This document shows, in pieces, positions 8,989-17,833 of a DNA stretch of 37,309 nt. The position numbers were made by a program, and so were the translations under genes. Each line of letters begins with the position of its first letter. Position 1 is the stretch's first letter. The DNA lies in NCBI GenBank assembly GCA_902533625.1, contig CACAMI010000014.1:1-37309 (forward strand). The letters run 5' to 3'. The notes under the pieces are model-generated. The model worked only from the letters and a program-made list of their open reading frames with translations. It had not been told where the DNA came from and ran no database searches. The stretch comes from an uncultured Alphaproteobacteria bacterium. Its GTDB lineage: Bacteria > Pseudomonadota > Alphaproteobacteria > Rhodobacterales > Rhodobacteraceae.

Positions 8989-9639
8989 TTGGAAGATTTA
9001 GCTAAGCCAACAAAAGACCTAGGGAATAGAGTACCTGCAGTAATCCTTGCCGGTGGAAAATCATCGCGAATGCATGGTAAAAATAAAGCTCTTATGAAAT
9101 TAGGAAATAAGAGACTCATAGAACACGTTCTATCAAAATTAAATACCGCTACTAACAATATTGCACTGAATATTAATTCTGATTACAGAAGCTTCGAAGC
9201 CTATAATCTTCCACTTTTAACTGACACCATAGGTGGGTATCTGGGTCCACTTGCCGGAGTATTATCAGCTATGAAATGGGCAGAGGAAATAGGGCATTCT
9301 AAGGTTTTAACGGTGGCTGCAGATACTCCATTTTTCCCAGAAAATCTTTTCAGTAATTTTGAAGATTATATAGAAAAATATGACATAGTTATGGCTTGCA
9401 CAGAGGATGGTGAGGGTAATGTTGAAAGACATCCAACCTTTTGCATGTGGTCTATCGAGTTAAGAGAAAACCTTGAGTTGTCCTTACGTGACGGTTTGCG
9501 TAAGATAGTATCCTGGACAGATAAATTTAATGTAAAAAATATGAAATTCAAAATTGAAAGATTTGACCCATTTTTTAACATTAATACCGAAGAAGATTTG
9601 CAATTTGCAGAGAAACTTTTGATTGGAGATTTTATTTGA
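8989..9639 (+). CDS. mobA: Molybdenum cofactor guanylyltransferase MobA
   Basis: The 216-residue nucleotidyltransferase adds GMP from GTP to Mo-molybdopterin, forming the MGD cofactor. The GTP-binding start VILAGGKSSRMHGKNKALMKLG is near residue 18, and the metal-binding motif AADTPFFPENLF is near residue 110, both as in MobA. The start is TTG 8989, 11 bp after fdhD. There is no upstream ATG, and the first residues before VPAVILAGG are not conserved, so the exact start is uncertain. The stop overlaps the mobB start by four bases (TTGA), indicating coupled translation. Length and motifs fit the family. Confidence 0.9.
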   Translation: MEDLAKPTKDLGNRVPAVILAGGKSSRMHGKNKALMKLGNKRLIEHVLSKLNTATNNIALNINSDYRSFEAYNLPLLTDTIGGYLGPLAGVLSAMKWAEEIGHSKVLTVAADTPFFPENLFSNFEDYIEKYDIVMACTEDGEGNVERHPTFCMWSIELRENLELSLRDGLRKIVSWTDKFNVKNMKFKIERFDPFFNINTEEDLQFAEKLLIGDFI

Positions 9640-10154
9640 AGATATTTGGTATTGCTGGTTGGAAGAACTCAGGAAAAACCACACTAGTCGAGAAAATAAT
9701 TAAAGATCTAGTAAACAGAGGCTACACTGCCTCTTCGATTAAGCACGCACATCATGAATTTGAAATTGACAAGGAAGGAAAGGATAGCTATCGACATCGC
9801 CAAGCAGGGGCCACTCAGGTCATTGTTTCCTCAAAAAACCTATGGGCAATGATAAGTTCTCAGGCCTATGCGGAAGATACAGTCCTCGCGAAACTTTTAG
9901 GAAAGCTCGACCCAGTAGACTTTATTATAGTCGAAGGATACAAAACTGAAAAACACCCTAAAATCGAATGTTATCGCCTTGGTTGCCAAAAAAATCCCCT
10001 AATAGAATCGGATGCTAGTATCATTGGAATAGTGCATGACTTGAAAGATTTTCACTCTGAGCAGGAACAATTTAAGTTTAACGAAATAAAAGAAATTGTT
10101 GATTTTATAGAAAAAGCAGCAGTTCCGGTTCACGAATTGTATTTGGAAAAGTAA
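9636..10154 (+). CDS. mobB: Molybdopterin-guanine dinucleotide biosynthesis adaptor MobB
   Basis: The 172-residue P-loop GTP-binding protein assists MobA in MGD formation. The Walker A motif GWKNSGKTTLVEKII is at residues 8-22. The HAHHEFEIDKEGKDSYRHRQAGA stretch and the Walker B-like FIIVEGYKTEKHPKIE match MobB. It starts at TTG 9636, overlapping the mobA stop, and its own stop shares one base with the moeA ATG. It is therefore central to a tightly packed cofactor operon. Confidence 0.91.
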   Translation: MKIFGIAGWKNSGKTTLVEKIIKDLVNRGYTASSIKHAHHEFEIDKEGKDSYRHRQAGATQVIVSSKNLWAMISSQAYAEDTVLAKLLGKLDPVDFIIVEGYKTEKHPKIECYRLGCQKNPLIESDASIIGIVHDLKDFHSEQEQFKFNEIKEIVDFIEKAAVPVHELYLEK

Positions 10155-11401
10155 TGACAGAAAAAGTTAATATAAGGGAAGAAATTGGTCTGCCAAAAGG
10201 TTTTTATTGGACCCCTGTTCCGAAGGCTCTTGCCAAATTAAAAAGTTGTATTGTTCCAAAGAAAAGTGAAAAAAAGGTTAAAACTTTTGACTCAATGGGA
10301 TGCATTTTATCACGGAACGTATTTGCTCAAAGGTCTAGTCCGCCTTTGCCTAATTCTGCAGTAGATGGTTTCGCTTTTAGATATCCTAAAGATGGTGAAA
10401 GCCGAATTATAAATGTAATCTCTCATACCATTAGCCCAGGAAAATTTCCAAATGAGAAAATATCAAAAGGTGAAGGCGTGAAGATTTTAACTGGAGGACC
10501 TATTCCTCCTGGAACTGATACAGTTATTTTAAAGGAAGATATTTCAAAGCAAACATCAAATTTTGAGGTACCCACCAAGATAAAAAAAGGGGAGAATACC
10601 CGAAATGAGGGTGAAGATAAAAAAGCTGGTGAATTAGTACTCAATAAGGGACATAAATTAAGGTCTCAGGATTTGGCGTTGCTGACTTCCGTTGGTGTAC
10701 TAGATGTAGATGTTTTTGAAAGGTTAAATATTGGAGTCCTTTCGACTGGAGATGAACTGGTTGATGATAATAAAAAGGCAGAAAGTTTTCAGATTTATGA
10801 TTCCAATCGGCCGATGATAATATCAAAACTTCAGAGCTGGGGATACAATACCTCTGATTTAGGTATTGTTAGAGATTGTGAGGAAGGCCTTAAATCAAAA
10901 ATAAAGTCTAGCAAGGGGAAACTAGATTTAATTGTAACTACGGGAGGGGCTTCAACTGGAGATAGAGATTTTGTGTCAAAACTTTTGAATTCAGAGGGTG
11001 ATTTAATTTTGTGGAGAGTAGCCATTAAACCAGGGAGGCCTTTTGCTATGGGTTTTATAGAGGGAATCCCCATTTATTCTTTGCCAGGAAATCCTGTTGC
11101 TGCTTTTGTGTGTTCCCTTATTTTTCTAAAGCCTTCTTTAGACTTATTAGCAGGGGGCACATTTTCAGAACCTAAATCCTTTCTTGTGAAAACTAATTTT
11201 TCTAAATCAAAAAAGAAAGGGCGTAGAGAATTTTTAAGAGCCCGGATAGATCCGATGGGATCTGTGGAAATATTTAAATCTGAAGGGTCTGGAAGAATAA
11301 GTAGTTTATCCTGGTCTGACGGCTTAGTTGAGTTGGGTGAAGATGTAACAAAAATTAAAGTAGGTTCTATGGTTAAGTTTTTACCTTACGAGTTGTTTTA
11401 G
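10154..11401 (+). CDS. moeA: Molybdopterin molybdenumtransferase MoeA
   Basis: The 415-residue cytosolic enzyme inserts molybdate into adenylylated molybdopterin. Signature segments are LPNSAVDGFAFR (canonical form SAMDGYA), GGPIPPGTDTVI, GVLSTGDELV, IYDSNRPMIISKL, TTGGASTGDRDFV, IKPGRPFAMG and LPGNPVAAFV, giving the MoeA domains I-IV in order. It starts at ATG sharing one base with the mobB stop. The tungstate importer genes follow after about 27 bp, so metal uptake and metal insertion are encoded together. Length is normal for the family. Confidence 0.93.
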   Translation: MTEKVNIREEIGLPKGFYWTPVPKALAKLKSCIVPKKSEKKVKTFDSMGCILSRNVFAQRSSPPLPNSAVDGFAFRYPKDGESRIINVISHTISPGKFPNEKISKGEGVKILTGGPIPPGTDTVILKEDISKQTSNFEVPTKIKKGENTRNEGEDKKAGELVLNKGHKLRSQDLALLTSVGVLDVDVFERLNIGVLSTGDELVDDNKKAESFQIYDSNRPMIISKLQSWGYNTSDLGIVRDCEEGLKSKIKSSKGKLDLIVTTGGASTGDRDFVSKLLNSEGDLILWRVAIKPGRPFAMGFIEGIPIYSLPGNPVAAFVCSLIFLKPSLDLLAGGTFSEPKSFLVKTNFSKSKKKGRREFLRARIDPMGSVEIFKSEGSGRISSLSWSDGLVELGEDVTKIKVGSMVKFLPYELF

Positions 11402-11428
11402 TTTTGTAATTTTTGTAGCTATTTTCAC

Positions 11429-12136
11429 ATGGATTTTATTATTGAAATTTTTAATTTAGCTTTGGAATTAATCATCAGCTTTGATGAGGTAGTTTTTGAG
11501 ATAGTTTGGCTATCTATAAAAGTAAGTTTTACGGCCTTGATTTTATCGTGTTTAGTAGCTGTTCCTCTAGGAACAGTTTTGGGTCTTAATAGATTCTTCG
11601 GGAGAAATTTTTTAATTTTATTATTTAATACGCTAATGGGCCTTCCTCCAGTTGTCGTAGGACTTTCGGTATATTTGATCTTATCAAGATCAGGGCCACT
11701 GGGCTGGATGAATTTTTTGTATACTCCATATGCTATGATTATTGCCCAGATGATACTCATTATCCCAATTGTAACCTCTCTGACTTGCCAAAAAGTTGAA
11801 GAGTTATTTATGGAATATAGGGAACTCTTTTTATCAGTAAGAGTAAAGAAATCTCAACAGTTCTGGGTTTATCTTTTGGATGCAAGATATGCACTTTTGA
11901 CGATTTTTTTAGCTGGATTTGGCAGAGCAATATCAGAAGTTGGCGCAGTAATTATAGTGGGTGGCAATATTGATCATGTCACTAGAATGATGACCACGGC
12001 AATCGCTATGCATACCTCAAGGGGGGATCTATCCTTAGCTATAGCCCTAGGCTTGATTTTGTTATTCATAGCTTTACTGGTAAATCTCACAGTTTTTATT
12101 CTGAAAGTCATAGCAAAAAGGTTTGGTTATGATTAA
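11429..12136 (+). CDS. tupB: Tungstate ABC transporter permease TupB
   Basis: The 235-residue membrane protein has five to six hydrophobic spans and the cytoplasmic EAA-type loop AGFGRAISEVGAVIIVGGNI near residues 165-185, as in molybdate/tungstate permeases. The N-terminal half, SLKVSFTALILSCLVAVPLGTVLG-like, and NTLMGLPPVVVGLSVYLILSRSGPLG are typical of TupB. It works with TupC (ATPase) and TupA (binding protein) to import tungstate. It starts at ATG 11429 with only a weak ribosome-binding site. The C-terminus overlaps the start of tupC. Confidence 0.88.
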   Translation: MDFIIEIFNLALELIISFDEVVFEIVWLSIKVSFTALILSCLVAVPLGTVLGLNRFFGRNFLILLFNTLMGLPPVVVGLSVYLILSRSGPLGWMNFLYTPYAMIIAQMILIIPIVTSLTCQKVEELFMEYRELFLSVRVKKSQQFWVYLLDARYALLTIFLAGFGRAISEVGAVIIVGGNIDHVTRMMTTAIAMHTSRGDLSLAIALGLILLFIALLVNLTVFILKVIAKRFGYD

Positions 12137-12854
12137 TAATATTCACCCTACTGTTGAGATTGAAAACCTGAATTTTTCGTATAAAGGGAAACCCCTTCTT
12201 AACATTGATTATTTAAAGATAGATAAACCTGGTATTACAGTAGTACTTGGACCTAATGGTGCTGGAAAAAGTTTGTTGCTAAAATTAATTCAAGGTATTG
12301 AGAAGCCTACTTTTGGTCAAATAAGACTTAATGGTATGCCAGTTTCCGATAAGGAAGGCCATCAGTGCATGGTGCTTCAGACTCCAACATTTCTTAGGTT
12401 AAGTGTGTATCAGAATATTGCAGTGTGTTTAAGGCGGGACAACTTTTTCTTAGGACAGGATCAGAAAAATGAGGTACTTGCCATGCTTGAAAAAGTTGGA
12501 CTTGGAGATAAAATAAATTTACCAGCTAGGTTGCTTTCTGGTGGAGAAAAGCAAAAACTTTCTTTGGCTAGGGCTCTGATTTCTAGACCAAAGATTTTGT
12601 TAGTTGATGAGCCTACTTCTACGATAGATCCTGCTACAACCTCTTTCATAGAAGATATTATTAAAACGAGGGCCGAAAATGACACTAAAATTATTTTTGT
12701 TACTCATGATATTCATCAGGCTCTTAGATTGGCTCGGCATGCGATAATGATATACAAAGGAAACGTTGTGGAGGAGGGAGATGTGGAAAGGTTTTTCAAG
12801 ACACCAAACTCTCCCCACACCAGAGATTATCTGGCAGGAAAGCTTTTGAGATAG
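12129..12854 (+). CDS. tupC: Tungstate ABC transporter ATP-binding protein TupC
   Basis: The protein (about 241 residues) is an ABC ATPase with Walker A GPNGAGKSLLLKL near residue 40, signature LLSGGEKQKLSLARAL near residue 135, Walker B ILLVDEPTSTIDP and the H-loop IIFVTHDIHQALRLA. It energises TupB. The frame can begin at TTG 12123, but ATG 12129, with AAGG a few bases upstream, is preferred. Either start overlaps the end of tupB, implying coupled translation. The end is 7 bp before tupA. Confidence 0.88.
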   Translation: MINNIHPTVEIENLNFSYKGKPLLNIDYLKIDKPGITVVLGPNGAGKSLLLKLIQGIEKPTFGQIRLNGMPVSDKEGHQCMVLQTPTFLRLSVYQNIAVCLRRDNFFLGQDQKNEVLAMLEKVGLGDKINLPARLLSGGEKQKLSLARALISRPKILLVDEPTSTIDPATTSFIEDIIKTRAENDTKIIFVTHDIHQALRLARHAIMIYKGNVVEEGDVERFFKTPNSPHTRDYLAGKLLR

Positions 12855-12861
12855 GAATCTT

Positions 12862-13665
12862 ATGGTTATGATTAAAACTTTGTATATTTTTATTATTCTT
12901 CTATCAGCTTCTAGGTTAGTGGCAGGAGAAATAATTTTGCAGTCAACAACTTCAACAAAGAACTCGGGATTTTATGACTATATACTACCATTAGTTAAAA
13001 AGTCGATTGATGTTGATGTTAAGGTGGTCGCTGTAGGAACAGGGCAAGCTATTGAAAATTCAAAGCGATGTGATGGAGATGTATTATTAGTTCATGACCA
13101 AGAGTCAGAAATTGAGTTTGTAGACAAGGGCTACGGGGTAAAAAGATATGATTTAATGTACAATGATTTTATAGTCGTTGGGCCCATTGAAGATGAACTA
13201 AATCTGAGAAATGAAACTGATATTAAAACTGTTTTAAGAAAGATATATGAATCACAAAAAATTTTTCTTTCTCGGTCAGATAATAGTGGAACGCATAGGA
13301 AAGAAAATAAACTATGGGAGTTAGCTAATTTAAAGCCACTAAAATACTCTGGAGGTTGGTACTTAGAAACTGGACTTGGAATGGGTGCTACCCTAAATAT
13401 TGCGGCTGGTAAAAATGCCTATACCGTAACAGATAGAGCTACTTGGATTTCTTTTAGGAATAAGAGTGATCTGGATATATTATTTGAAGGTCATCCTGCA
13501 TTATTTAATCAGTATGGAATAATTGTAATAGATAAAAATTTTTGTCCGAACGTAAACATTTCAGATGCAGAAAAGTTTGTGAAATGGCTCATGTCAGAAA
13601 AAGGTCAAGAAATTATTGATTCTTTTCGGCTTGGGAATGAGCAATTATTCTTTCGAAGTAATTAG
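12862..13665 (+). CDS. tupA: Tungstate-binding periplasmic protein TupA
   Basis: The 267-residue protein starts with a signal peptide (charged start, hydrophobic stretch to about residue 17, likely cleavage after V-A-G near residue 22), so it is periplasmic. The mature N-terminus carries the TTSTKNSG oxyanion-binding motif, and SRSDNSGTHRKENKLWE and GMGATLNIA follow. All three are hallmarks of TupA (COG2998), which binds tungstate and delivers it to TupBC. AGGA lies six bases before ATG 12862. The gene order tupB-tupC-tupA is unlike the more usual tupA-first order. Confidence 0.88.
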   Translation: MVMIKTLYIFIILLSASRLVAGEIILQSTTSTKNSGFYDYILPLVKKSIDVDVKVVAVGTGQAIENSKRCDGDVLLVHDQESEIEFVDKGYGVKRYDLMYNDFIVVGPIEDELNLRNETDIKTVLRKIYESQKIFLSRSDNSGTHRKENKLWELANLKPLKYSGGWYLETGLGMGATLNIAAGKNAYTVTDRATWISFRNKSDLDILFEGHPALFNQYGIIVIDKNFCPNVNISDAEKFVKWLMSEKGQEIIDSFRLGNEQLFFRSN

Positions 13666-13687
13666 TGGAATAAAATATAACAAGTTA

Positions 13688-14896
13688 ATGAGTGATAGTA
13701 GTAGCAAAATAAGTATTTCACATATTTTATTCACCTTTCTAAGTCTTGGCCTTATCGCATTTGGTGGGCCAACAGCTCATCTTAGTTTGTTTAAAAAAGA
13801 ATTTGTAGACAAGTTTAAGTGGTTAACCACTAACGAATATGTATCTCTAATTAGTTTATGCCAAATCCTTCCTGGTCCTACATCTAGCCAAGTAGGTTTT
13901 TCAATTGGTTACATTAAGCGAGGGTGGTTGGGAGCATTTGCGGCATGGTTGGGTTTTACTTTTCCCGCATTTTGTATAGTGGTCTTTCTAGGCTTTGGAA
14001 TCCTTTCAGCCGAAAAAGGATTTTTGAATGGAGTAGCTTTAGGAGTATCTGCCGTTGTTGTGCCTATAGTTGCTCAGGCGGTATTATCAATGACTATGAG
14101 TTTTTGCAAAACTTTTACCACCTTACTCATAGCATTTTCCTCTTTTGTATTAGTGCTTTTATTTCCTAGCCCTGGATTTCAGGTCTTAGTAATATTATTA
14201 TCTGGGTTATTTGGGTTGATGTTTTTGGAACCTTCTCAAAAGGAACCAAGTTTACTAAATTTCAAAGTTAACCAATCATTTTTCTCTATTGTAGCCTTAT
14301 TTGGGTTTTTTGTATTTCTGGCATTAAGTTTTTTTCCTGTTGAAGGATTCTTAATTTCAATTTTCTCCGGTTTCTATAGGGCTGGAGCATTGGTTTTTGG
14401 AGGAGGGCATGTTGTTTTACCTTTTCTCAAAAGTTTTTTTGTAGACGGTAATTTTGTGTCGCTAGACGAATTTTTAACGGGATACGGTTTGGTACAGGCT
14501 ATCCCAGGACCTTTGTTTGCTATATCAGGCTACCTAGGAATGCTTTTAGGAGAAGATTACAGCAAAGGTCCTCAGGTTTTAATTGCATTATTTGCTCTTA
14601 TTTCTATTTTTTTACCAACTTTTTTAATTATCCCTGGTTGCTTGCATATATGGCATATACTTCAGAGAAACATTATTTTTTTTAAGATGGGAAAGGGAGT
14701 AAATGCAGGTGTAGTAGGATTATTGCTTGCTAATTTTATCAACCCAATACTTTTTAATATGGTACAAGAAATGGGAAGCTTATTCTTAATCATTATTTCA
14801 AGTTTACTTTTATTTGTAAGTAGGCTCCCGACTTGGTCTATAGTTATCTTAATGGGTTTAATTGGCTTTCTTTTATCCATTACAAATTTAATCTAG
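13688..14896 (+). CDS. chrA: Chromate transporter ChrA, two-domain form
   Basis: From ATG 13688 this is a 402-residue membrane protein with two CHR domains in tandem. The first carries AFGGPTAHLSLFKKEFV and CQILPGPTSSQVGFSIGY. The second carries FGGGHVVLPFLKSFFV and YGLVQAIPGPLFAISGYLG. The long ChrA form exports chromate, which in natural settings may reflect a broader oxyanion role. The frame extends upstream to 13616 inside tupA, but those residues do not look like ChrA, and ATG 13688 lies just after the tupA stop. Its position directly behind a tungstate importer suggests shared oxyanion handling, although chromate resistance as such is not shown. Confidence 0.87.
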   Translation: MSDSSSKISISHILFTFLSLGLIAFGGPTAHLSLFKKEFVDKFKWLTTNEYVSLISLCQILPGPTSSQVGFSIGYIKRGWLGAFAAWLGFTFPAFCIVVFLGFGILSAEKGFLNGVALGVSAVVVPIVAQAVLSMTMSFCKTFTTLLIAFSSFVLVLLFPSPGFQVLVILLSGLFGLMFLEPSQKEPSLLNFKVNQSFFSIVALFGFFVFLALSFFPVEGFLISIFSGFYRAGALVFGGGHVVLPFLKSFFVDGNFVSLDEFLTGYGLVQAIPGPLFAISGYLGMLLGEDYSKGPQVLIALFALISIFLPTFLIIPGCLHIWHILQRNIIFFKMGKGVNAGVVGLLLANFINPILFNMVQEMGSLFLIIISSLLLFVSRLPTWSIVILMGLIGFLLSITNLI

Positions 14897-15024
14897 ATTA
14901 ATGTAGGTTTAGTAGTTTTGATTTTATATTTTTCAAAAGCAGATATACCTGATAGATTGCCCTAATTGCTTTATTTTTTTACTTAATAATTTTCTGGCGA
15001 TTTATTTGGGGGCAAAGTTTTTTA
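14897..15024. other. Intergenic gap between chrA and trkH
   Basis: This 128-bp AT-rich gap separates two same-strand membrane-protein genes. No clear hairpin terminator or convincing promoter was seen. GGGGGC about ten bases before the trkH ATG can serve as the ribosome-binding site. Confidence 0.4.
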
Positions 15025-16473
15025 ATGTTAGCACATGAATTACGTTCAGCTTGCCAAATTGTTTCCTTAGCAGGATTACTTTTTTCTGTTCTAATGTACT
15101 TCCCTTGGATTATATCTTTAATTTTTAATTGGGATGGAGGAGGACCATTTTTTTGGGCAGCAACTACCTCTAGTATGATTTGTCTTTTGGTGGCTCTAGC
15201 ATCAAGAGGAGAAACGCCAAGGGTTTCTGCAAGATTTGGAATTATAGTTGTAAACTTGCTTTGGTGGATTTGCCCACTAATTTGCTCTCTTCCATTAATG
15301 CTAGGAGAAAAACCACTTTCATCTGTAGATGCTATCTTTGAAGCAGTTTCGGGACTTACTACGACTGGATCAACTATTATCTCTGATCTTGATATTAGAG
15401 ATAGGCCCATTCTTCTTTGGAGGGCAATGATTCAATGGATTGGAGGATTGGGAATATTATCCCTAGGTCTTATCTTGCTTCCTTTTTTAAGAGTTGGAGG
15501 AATGCAACTTTTTAGAATGGAGAGTTCGGATAGAGCAGAAAAACCCTTACCAAGGTTAATTGAAATCTCTAAAACCATAATTCTTATTTATTTAATTCTT
15601 TCACTAGCATGTACTTCAGCTTATTACATTGCAGGAATGGGAATATTTGACGCCATCGTTCATGCGATGACAACAGTTTCAACAGGCGGTTTTTCCAGTC
15701 ATAACGATTCTCTTGGATACTTTAATTCCTTAACCATACTTTGGATTGCAATTGTTTTTATGATAATAGGGGGCTTGCCATTCAATTTTTTTATCGGAAT
15801 TTTCTTCACTAGAAATATTCCTAAACTTGACCCTCAGATATTTGTTTTTCTTGGCATTATAGTTTTCTCGACAGTTGTTTTGTGTGGTTTAGATTTTAGT
15901 TTATCAACATTATCATTTTCTGAATTTTCTAACAGAGCTTTTAATCTAGTATCGATAATTAGTACCACTGGATACGCCTCTGGTGATTTCATGTCTTATG
16001 GTATGATCGGCCCAGTGTTATTTTTTGTGCTCATTTTTATTGGCGGGTGTGCAGGTTCTACTTCAGGAGGGATAAAAATTTACCGATTTATTATTATGAC
16101 AGAATTAATCAAATCTTCCTTACGGGAGCTTGTGTATTCCAAAGGCGTATTTCTTATGCACTATGGAAAGCAAGTTGTAGATGAACCCATTTTCCGTTCA
16201 GCCATAATAATGATAGTAAGTTTTTTTATGTCCCTAGCGATTGTCACCATTTTACTTGGAGTTATGGGCTTAGATTTTATTACAGCTCTGTCTGGAGCGA
16301 CTACAGCATTGGCAAATGTTGGTCCTGGTATAGGTCCGGTTATTGGTCCAACAGGAAATTTTAGCTCACTAGGGGATCCTGAAAAAATTGTTTTGACAGT
16401 TTCAATGATTGTTGGGCGCTTAGAAATTTTAATTGTTATGGCACTTTTTTTGCCACTACTTTGGAAGAGTTGA
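15025..16473 (+). CDS. trkH: Trk-type potassium uptake protein TrkH
   Basis: The 482-residue membrane protein shows the four M1-P-M2 repeats of Trk/Ktr/HKT cation transporters. The selectivity-filter glycines lie in LTTTGSTI (near residue 117), STGGFSSHND (near 219), ISTTGYASGD (near 315) and ANVGPGIG (near 430). It mediates K+ entry, usually with a cytosolic NAD-binding TrkA partner, which is not in this window. ATG 15025 is preceded by a G-rich ribosome-binding site. The gene converges with the 8-oxoguanine deaminase gene 9 bp away. Confidence 0.92.
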   Translation: MLAHELRSACQIVSLAGLLFSVLMYFPWIISLIFNWDGGGPFFWAATTSSMICLLVALASRGETPRVSARFGIIVVNLLWWICPLICSLPLMLGEKPLSSVDAIFEAVSGLTTTGSTIISDLDIRDRPILLWRAMIQWIGGLGILSLGLILLPFLRVGGMQLFRMESSDRAEKPLPRLIEISKTIILIYLILSLACTSAYYIAGMGIFDAIVHAMTTVSTGGFSSHNDSLGYFNSLTILWIAIVFMIIGGLPFNFFIGIFFTRNIPKLDPQIFVFLGIIVFSTVVLCGLDFSLSTLSFSEFSNRAFNLVSIISTTGYASGDFMSYGMIGPVLFFVLIFIGGCAGSTSGGIKIYRFIIMTELIKSSLRELVYSKGVFLMHYGKQVVDEPIFRSAIIMIVSFFMSLAIVTILLGVMGLDFITALSGATTALANVGPGIGPVIGPTGNFSSLGDPEKIVLTVSMIVGRLEILIVMALFLPLLWKS

Positions 16474-16482
16474 AGAAAGAAA

Positions 16483-17832
16483 TCAATGATTGTCCATTAA
16501 CTCCTTTAGAGATTTTTTTGCCTTATTTATTATGTCTTTAGAGCTAACTGATAGTAATCTGCCATCTTCCACTACCATTTTTCCTTCTACAATTAAACTT
16601 TGCACATAATGAGGCCCAGTAAATATTAAAGATGCTATAGGATCCCAAGTCCCTGCAAGACTTAATTCGTCTAATTTCCAAAGAGCAAGATCTGCTCTTT
16701 TTCCTATTTCAATAGAGCCAAGGTCATTTCTTCCTAAAACTCGCGCTCCGCCAATTGTTGCAATCTCCAAAGCATTTCTCGCACTAAATTTTTTTCCTTC
16801 GTAAGTGAGCCTTTGTAATAGCATGGACTGCCGTGCTTCATTCAGAAGGTGAGAACTATCAGAAGATGCTGCTCCATCAACTCCAAGACCAATGTTAATT
16901 CCTTTCTTTAGCATATTCGCAATTGGAGCTATTCCAGAACCTAACCGGCAATTTGAGCACGGGCAATGAGCAATACCAGTTGAGGTATTTTTAAAAATCT
17001 GGATTTCCTTTTCTGTAAGTTTCACGCAATGGGCATGCCAGACATCATGTCCTACCCAGCCAAGTTTCTGTACATATTCTCCAGGAGTACACCCATATTT
17101 TTCTAAAGAAAACTTCACGTCTTCAGTATTTTCAGCCAAATGGGTATGTAGTCTAACTCCTAATTTTCGTGCCAGCGTAGCTGATTGCCTCATTAAATCA
17201 TTACTCACAGAAAAAGGTGAACATGGAGCCAACCCAACGCGTAACATAGAACCTTCAGATGTATCATTGAATTTCTGAACTACTCTTTCCATATCTAATA
17301 GGATGTTTTCTTCATTTTCGATCAGGTTGTCAGGAGGTAAGCCTCCACTACTTTCACCAACACTCATGGCTCCTCTTGTCGGATTAAATCGTAGACCCAC
17401 TTCTGAGGCTGCCTCAATTGAGTCATCTAACCTGCAACCATTTTGAAAGATATACATATGATCTGCACTCAGAGAGCATCCGGATAACGCTAGTTCCGCC
17501 AGGCCTAATCGCGTAGCGGTGAAAATTTGTTCAGGGTTCATTTTTCCCCATATTGGATAGAGAATTTTTAGCCAATTAAATAGGGAGGCATTTTGAGCCT
17601 TTGGGACAGTCTTTGTGAGCGATTGAAACAAATGGTCATGAGTATTTATAAGACCAGGGGTAATAATACATCGAGTTGCATCGATAATTTTTGTTTTTGT
17701 GTCTGCGGCAATATTGTGTCCAATCTCCCTAATTATTCCTTGAGAGACAAGAATATCTATATCTTTCAATTCATCTCTATCTTCATTCATTGTTGTTAGG
17801 AAAGCACAATTCCTAATTAAAATATTATTCAA
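16483..17832 (-). CDS. 8-oxoguanine deaminase (amidohydrolase family)
   Basis: The 449-residue amidohydrolase has metal-binding motifs HDHLFQSL near residue 66, HTHLAENTED near 228, WHAHCVKL near 267 and LGVDGAASSDSSHLLNEAR near 318, the arrangement of the TrzN/8-oxoguanine-deaminase group. It is expected to hydrolyse 8-oxoguanine to urate and ammonia, feeding the urate pathway encoded beside it. The start is TTG 17832, one base after the allA stop, with AGGAA inside allA. A related hydroxyatrazine or guanine deaminase is possible, but the urate-pathway neighbours fit 8-oxoguanine deaminase best. Confidence 0.82.
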   Translation of the reverse strand: MNNILIRNCAFLTTMNEDRDELKDIDILVSQGIIREIGHNIAADTKTKIIDATRCIITPGLINTHDHLFQSLTKTVPKAQNASLFNWLKILYPIWGKMNPEQIFTATRLGLAELALSGCSLSADHMYIFQNGCRLDDSIEAASEVGLRFNPTRGAMSVGESSGGLPPDNLIENEENILLDMERVVQKFNDTSEGSMLRVGLAPCSPFSVSNDLMRQSATLARKLGVRLHTHLAENTEDVKFSLEKYGCTPGEYVQKLGWVGHDVWHAHCVKLTEKEIQIFKNTSTGIAHCPCSNCRLGSGIAPIANMLKKGINIGLGVDGAASSDSSHLLNEARQSMLLQRLTYEGKKFSARNALEIATIGGARVLGRNDLGSIEIGKRADLALWKLDELSLAGTWDPIASLIFTGPHYVQSLIVEGKMVVEDGRLLSVSSKDIINKAKKSLKELMDNH

Positions 17833-17833
17833 T

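Noticed and set aside
13616-13687. N-terminal extension of ChrA into tupA
   Set aside because: The region codes for the TupA C-terminus, and ChrA proteins normally begin near the residue encoded at 13688.
14897-15024. Possible RNA gene or riboswitch between chrA and trkH
   Set aside because: AT-rich sequence without a stable stem or known aptamer pattern; too little to support a call.
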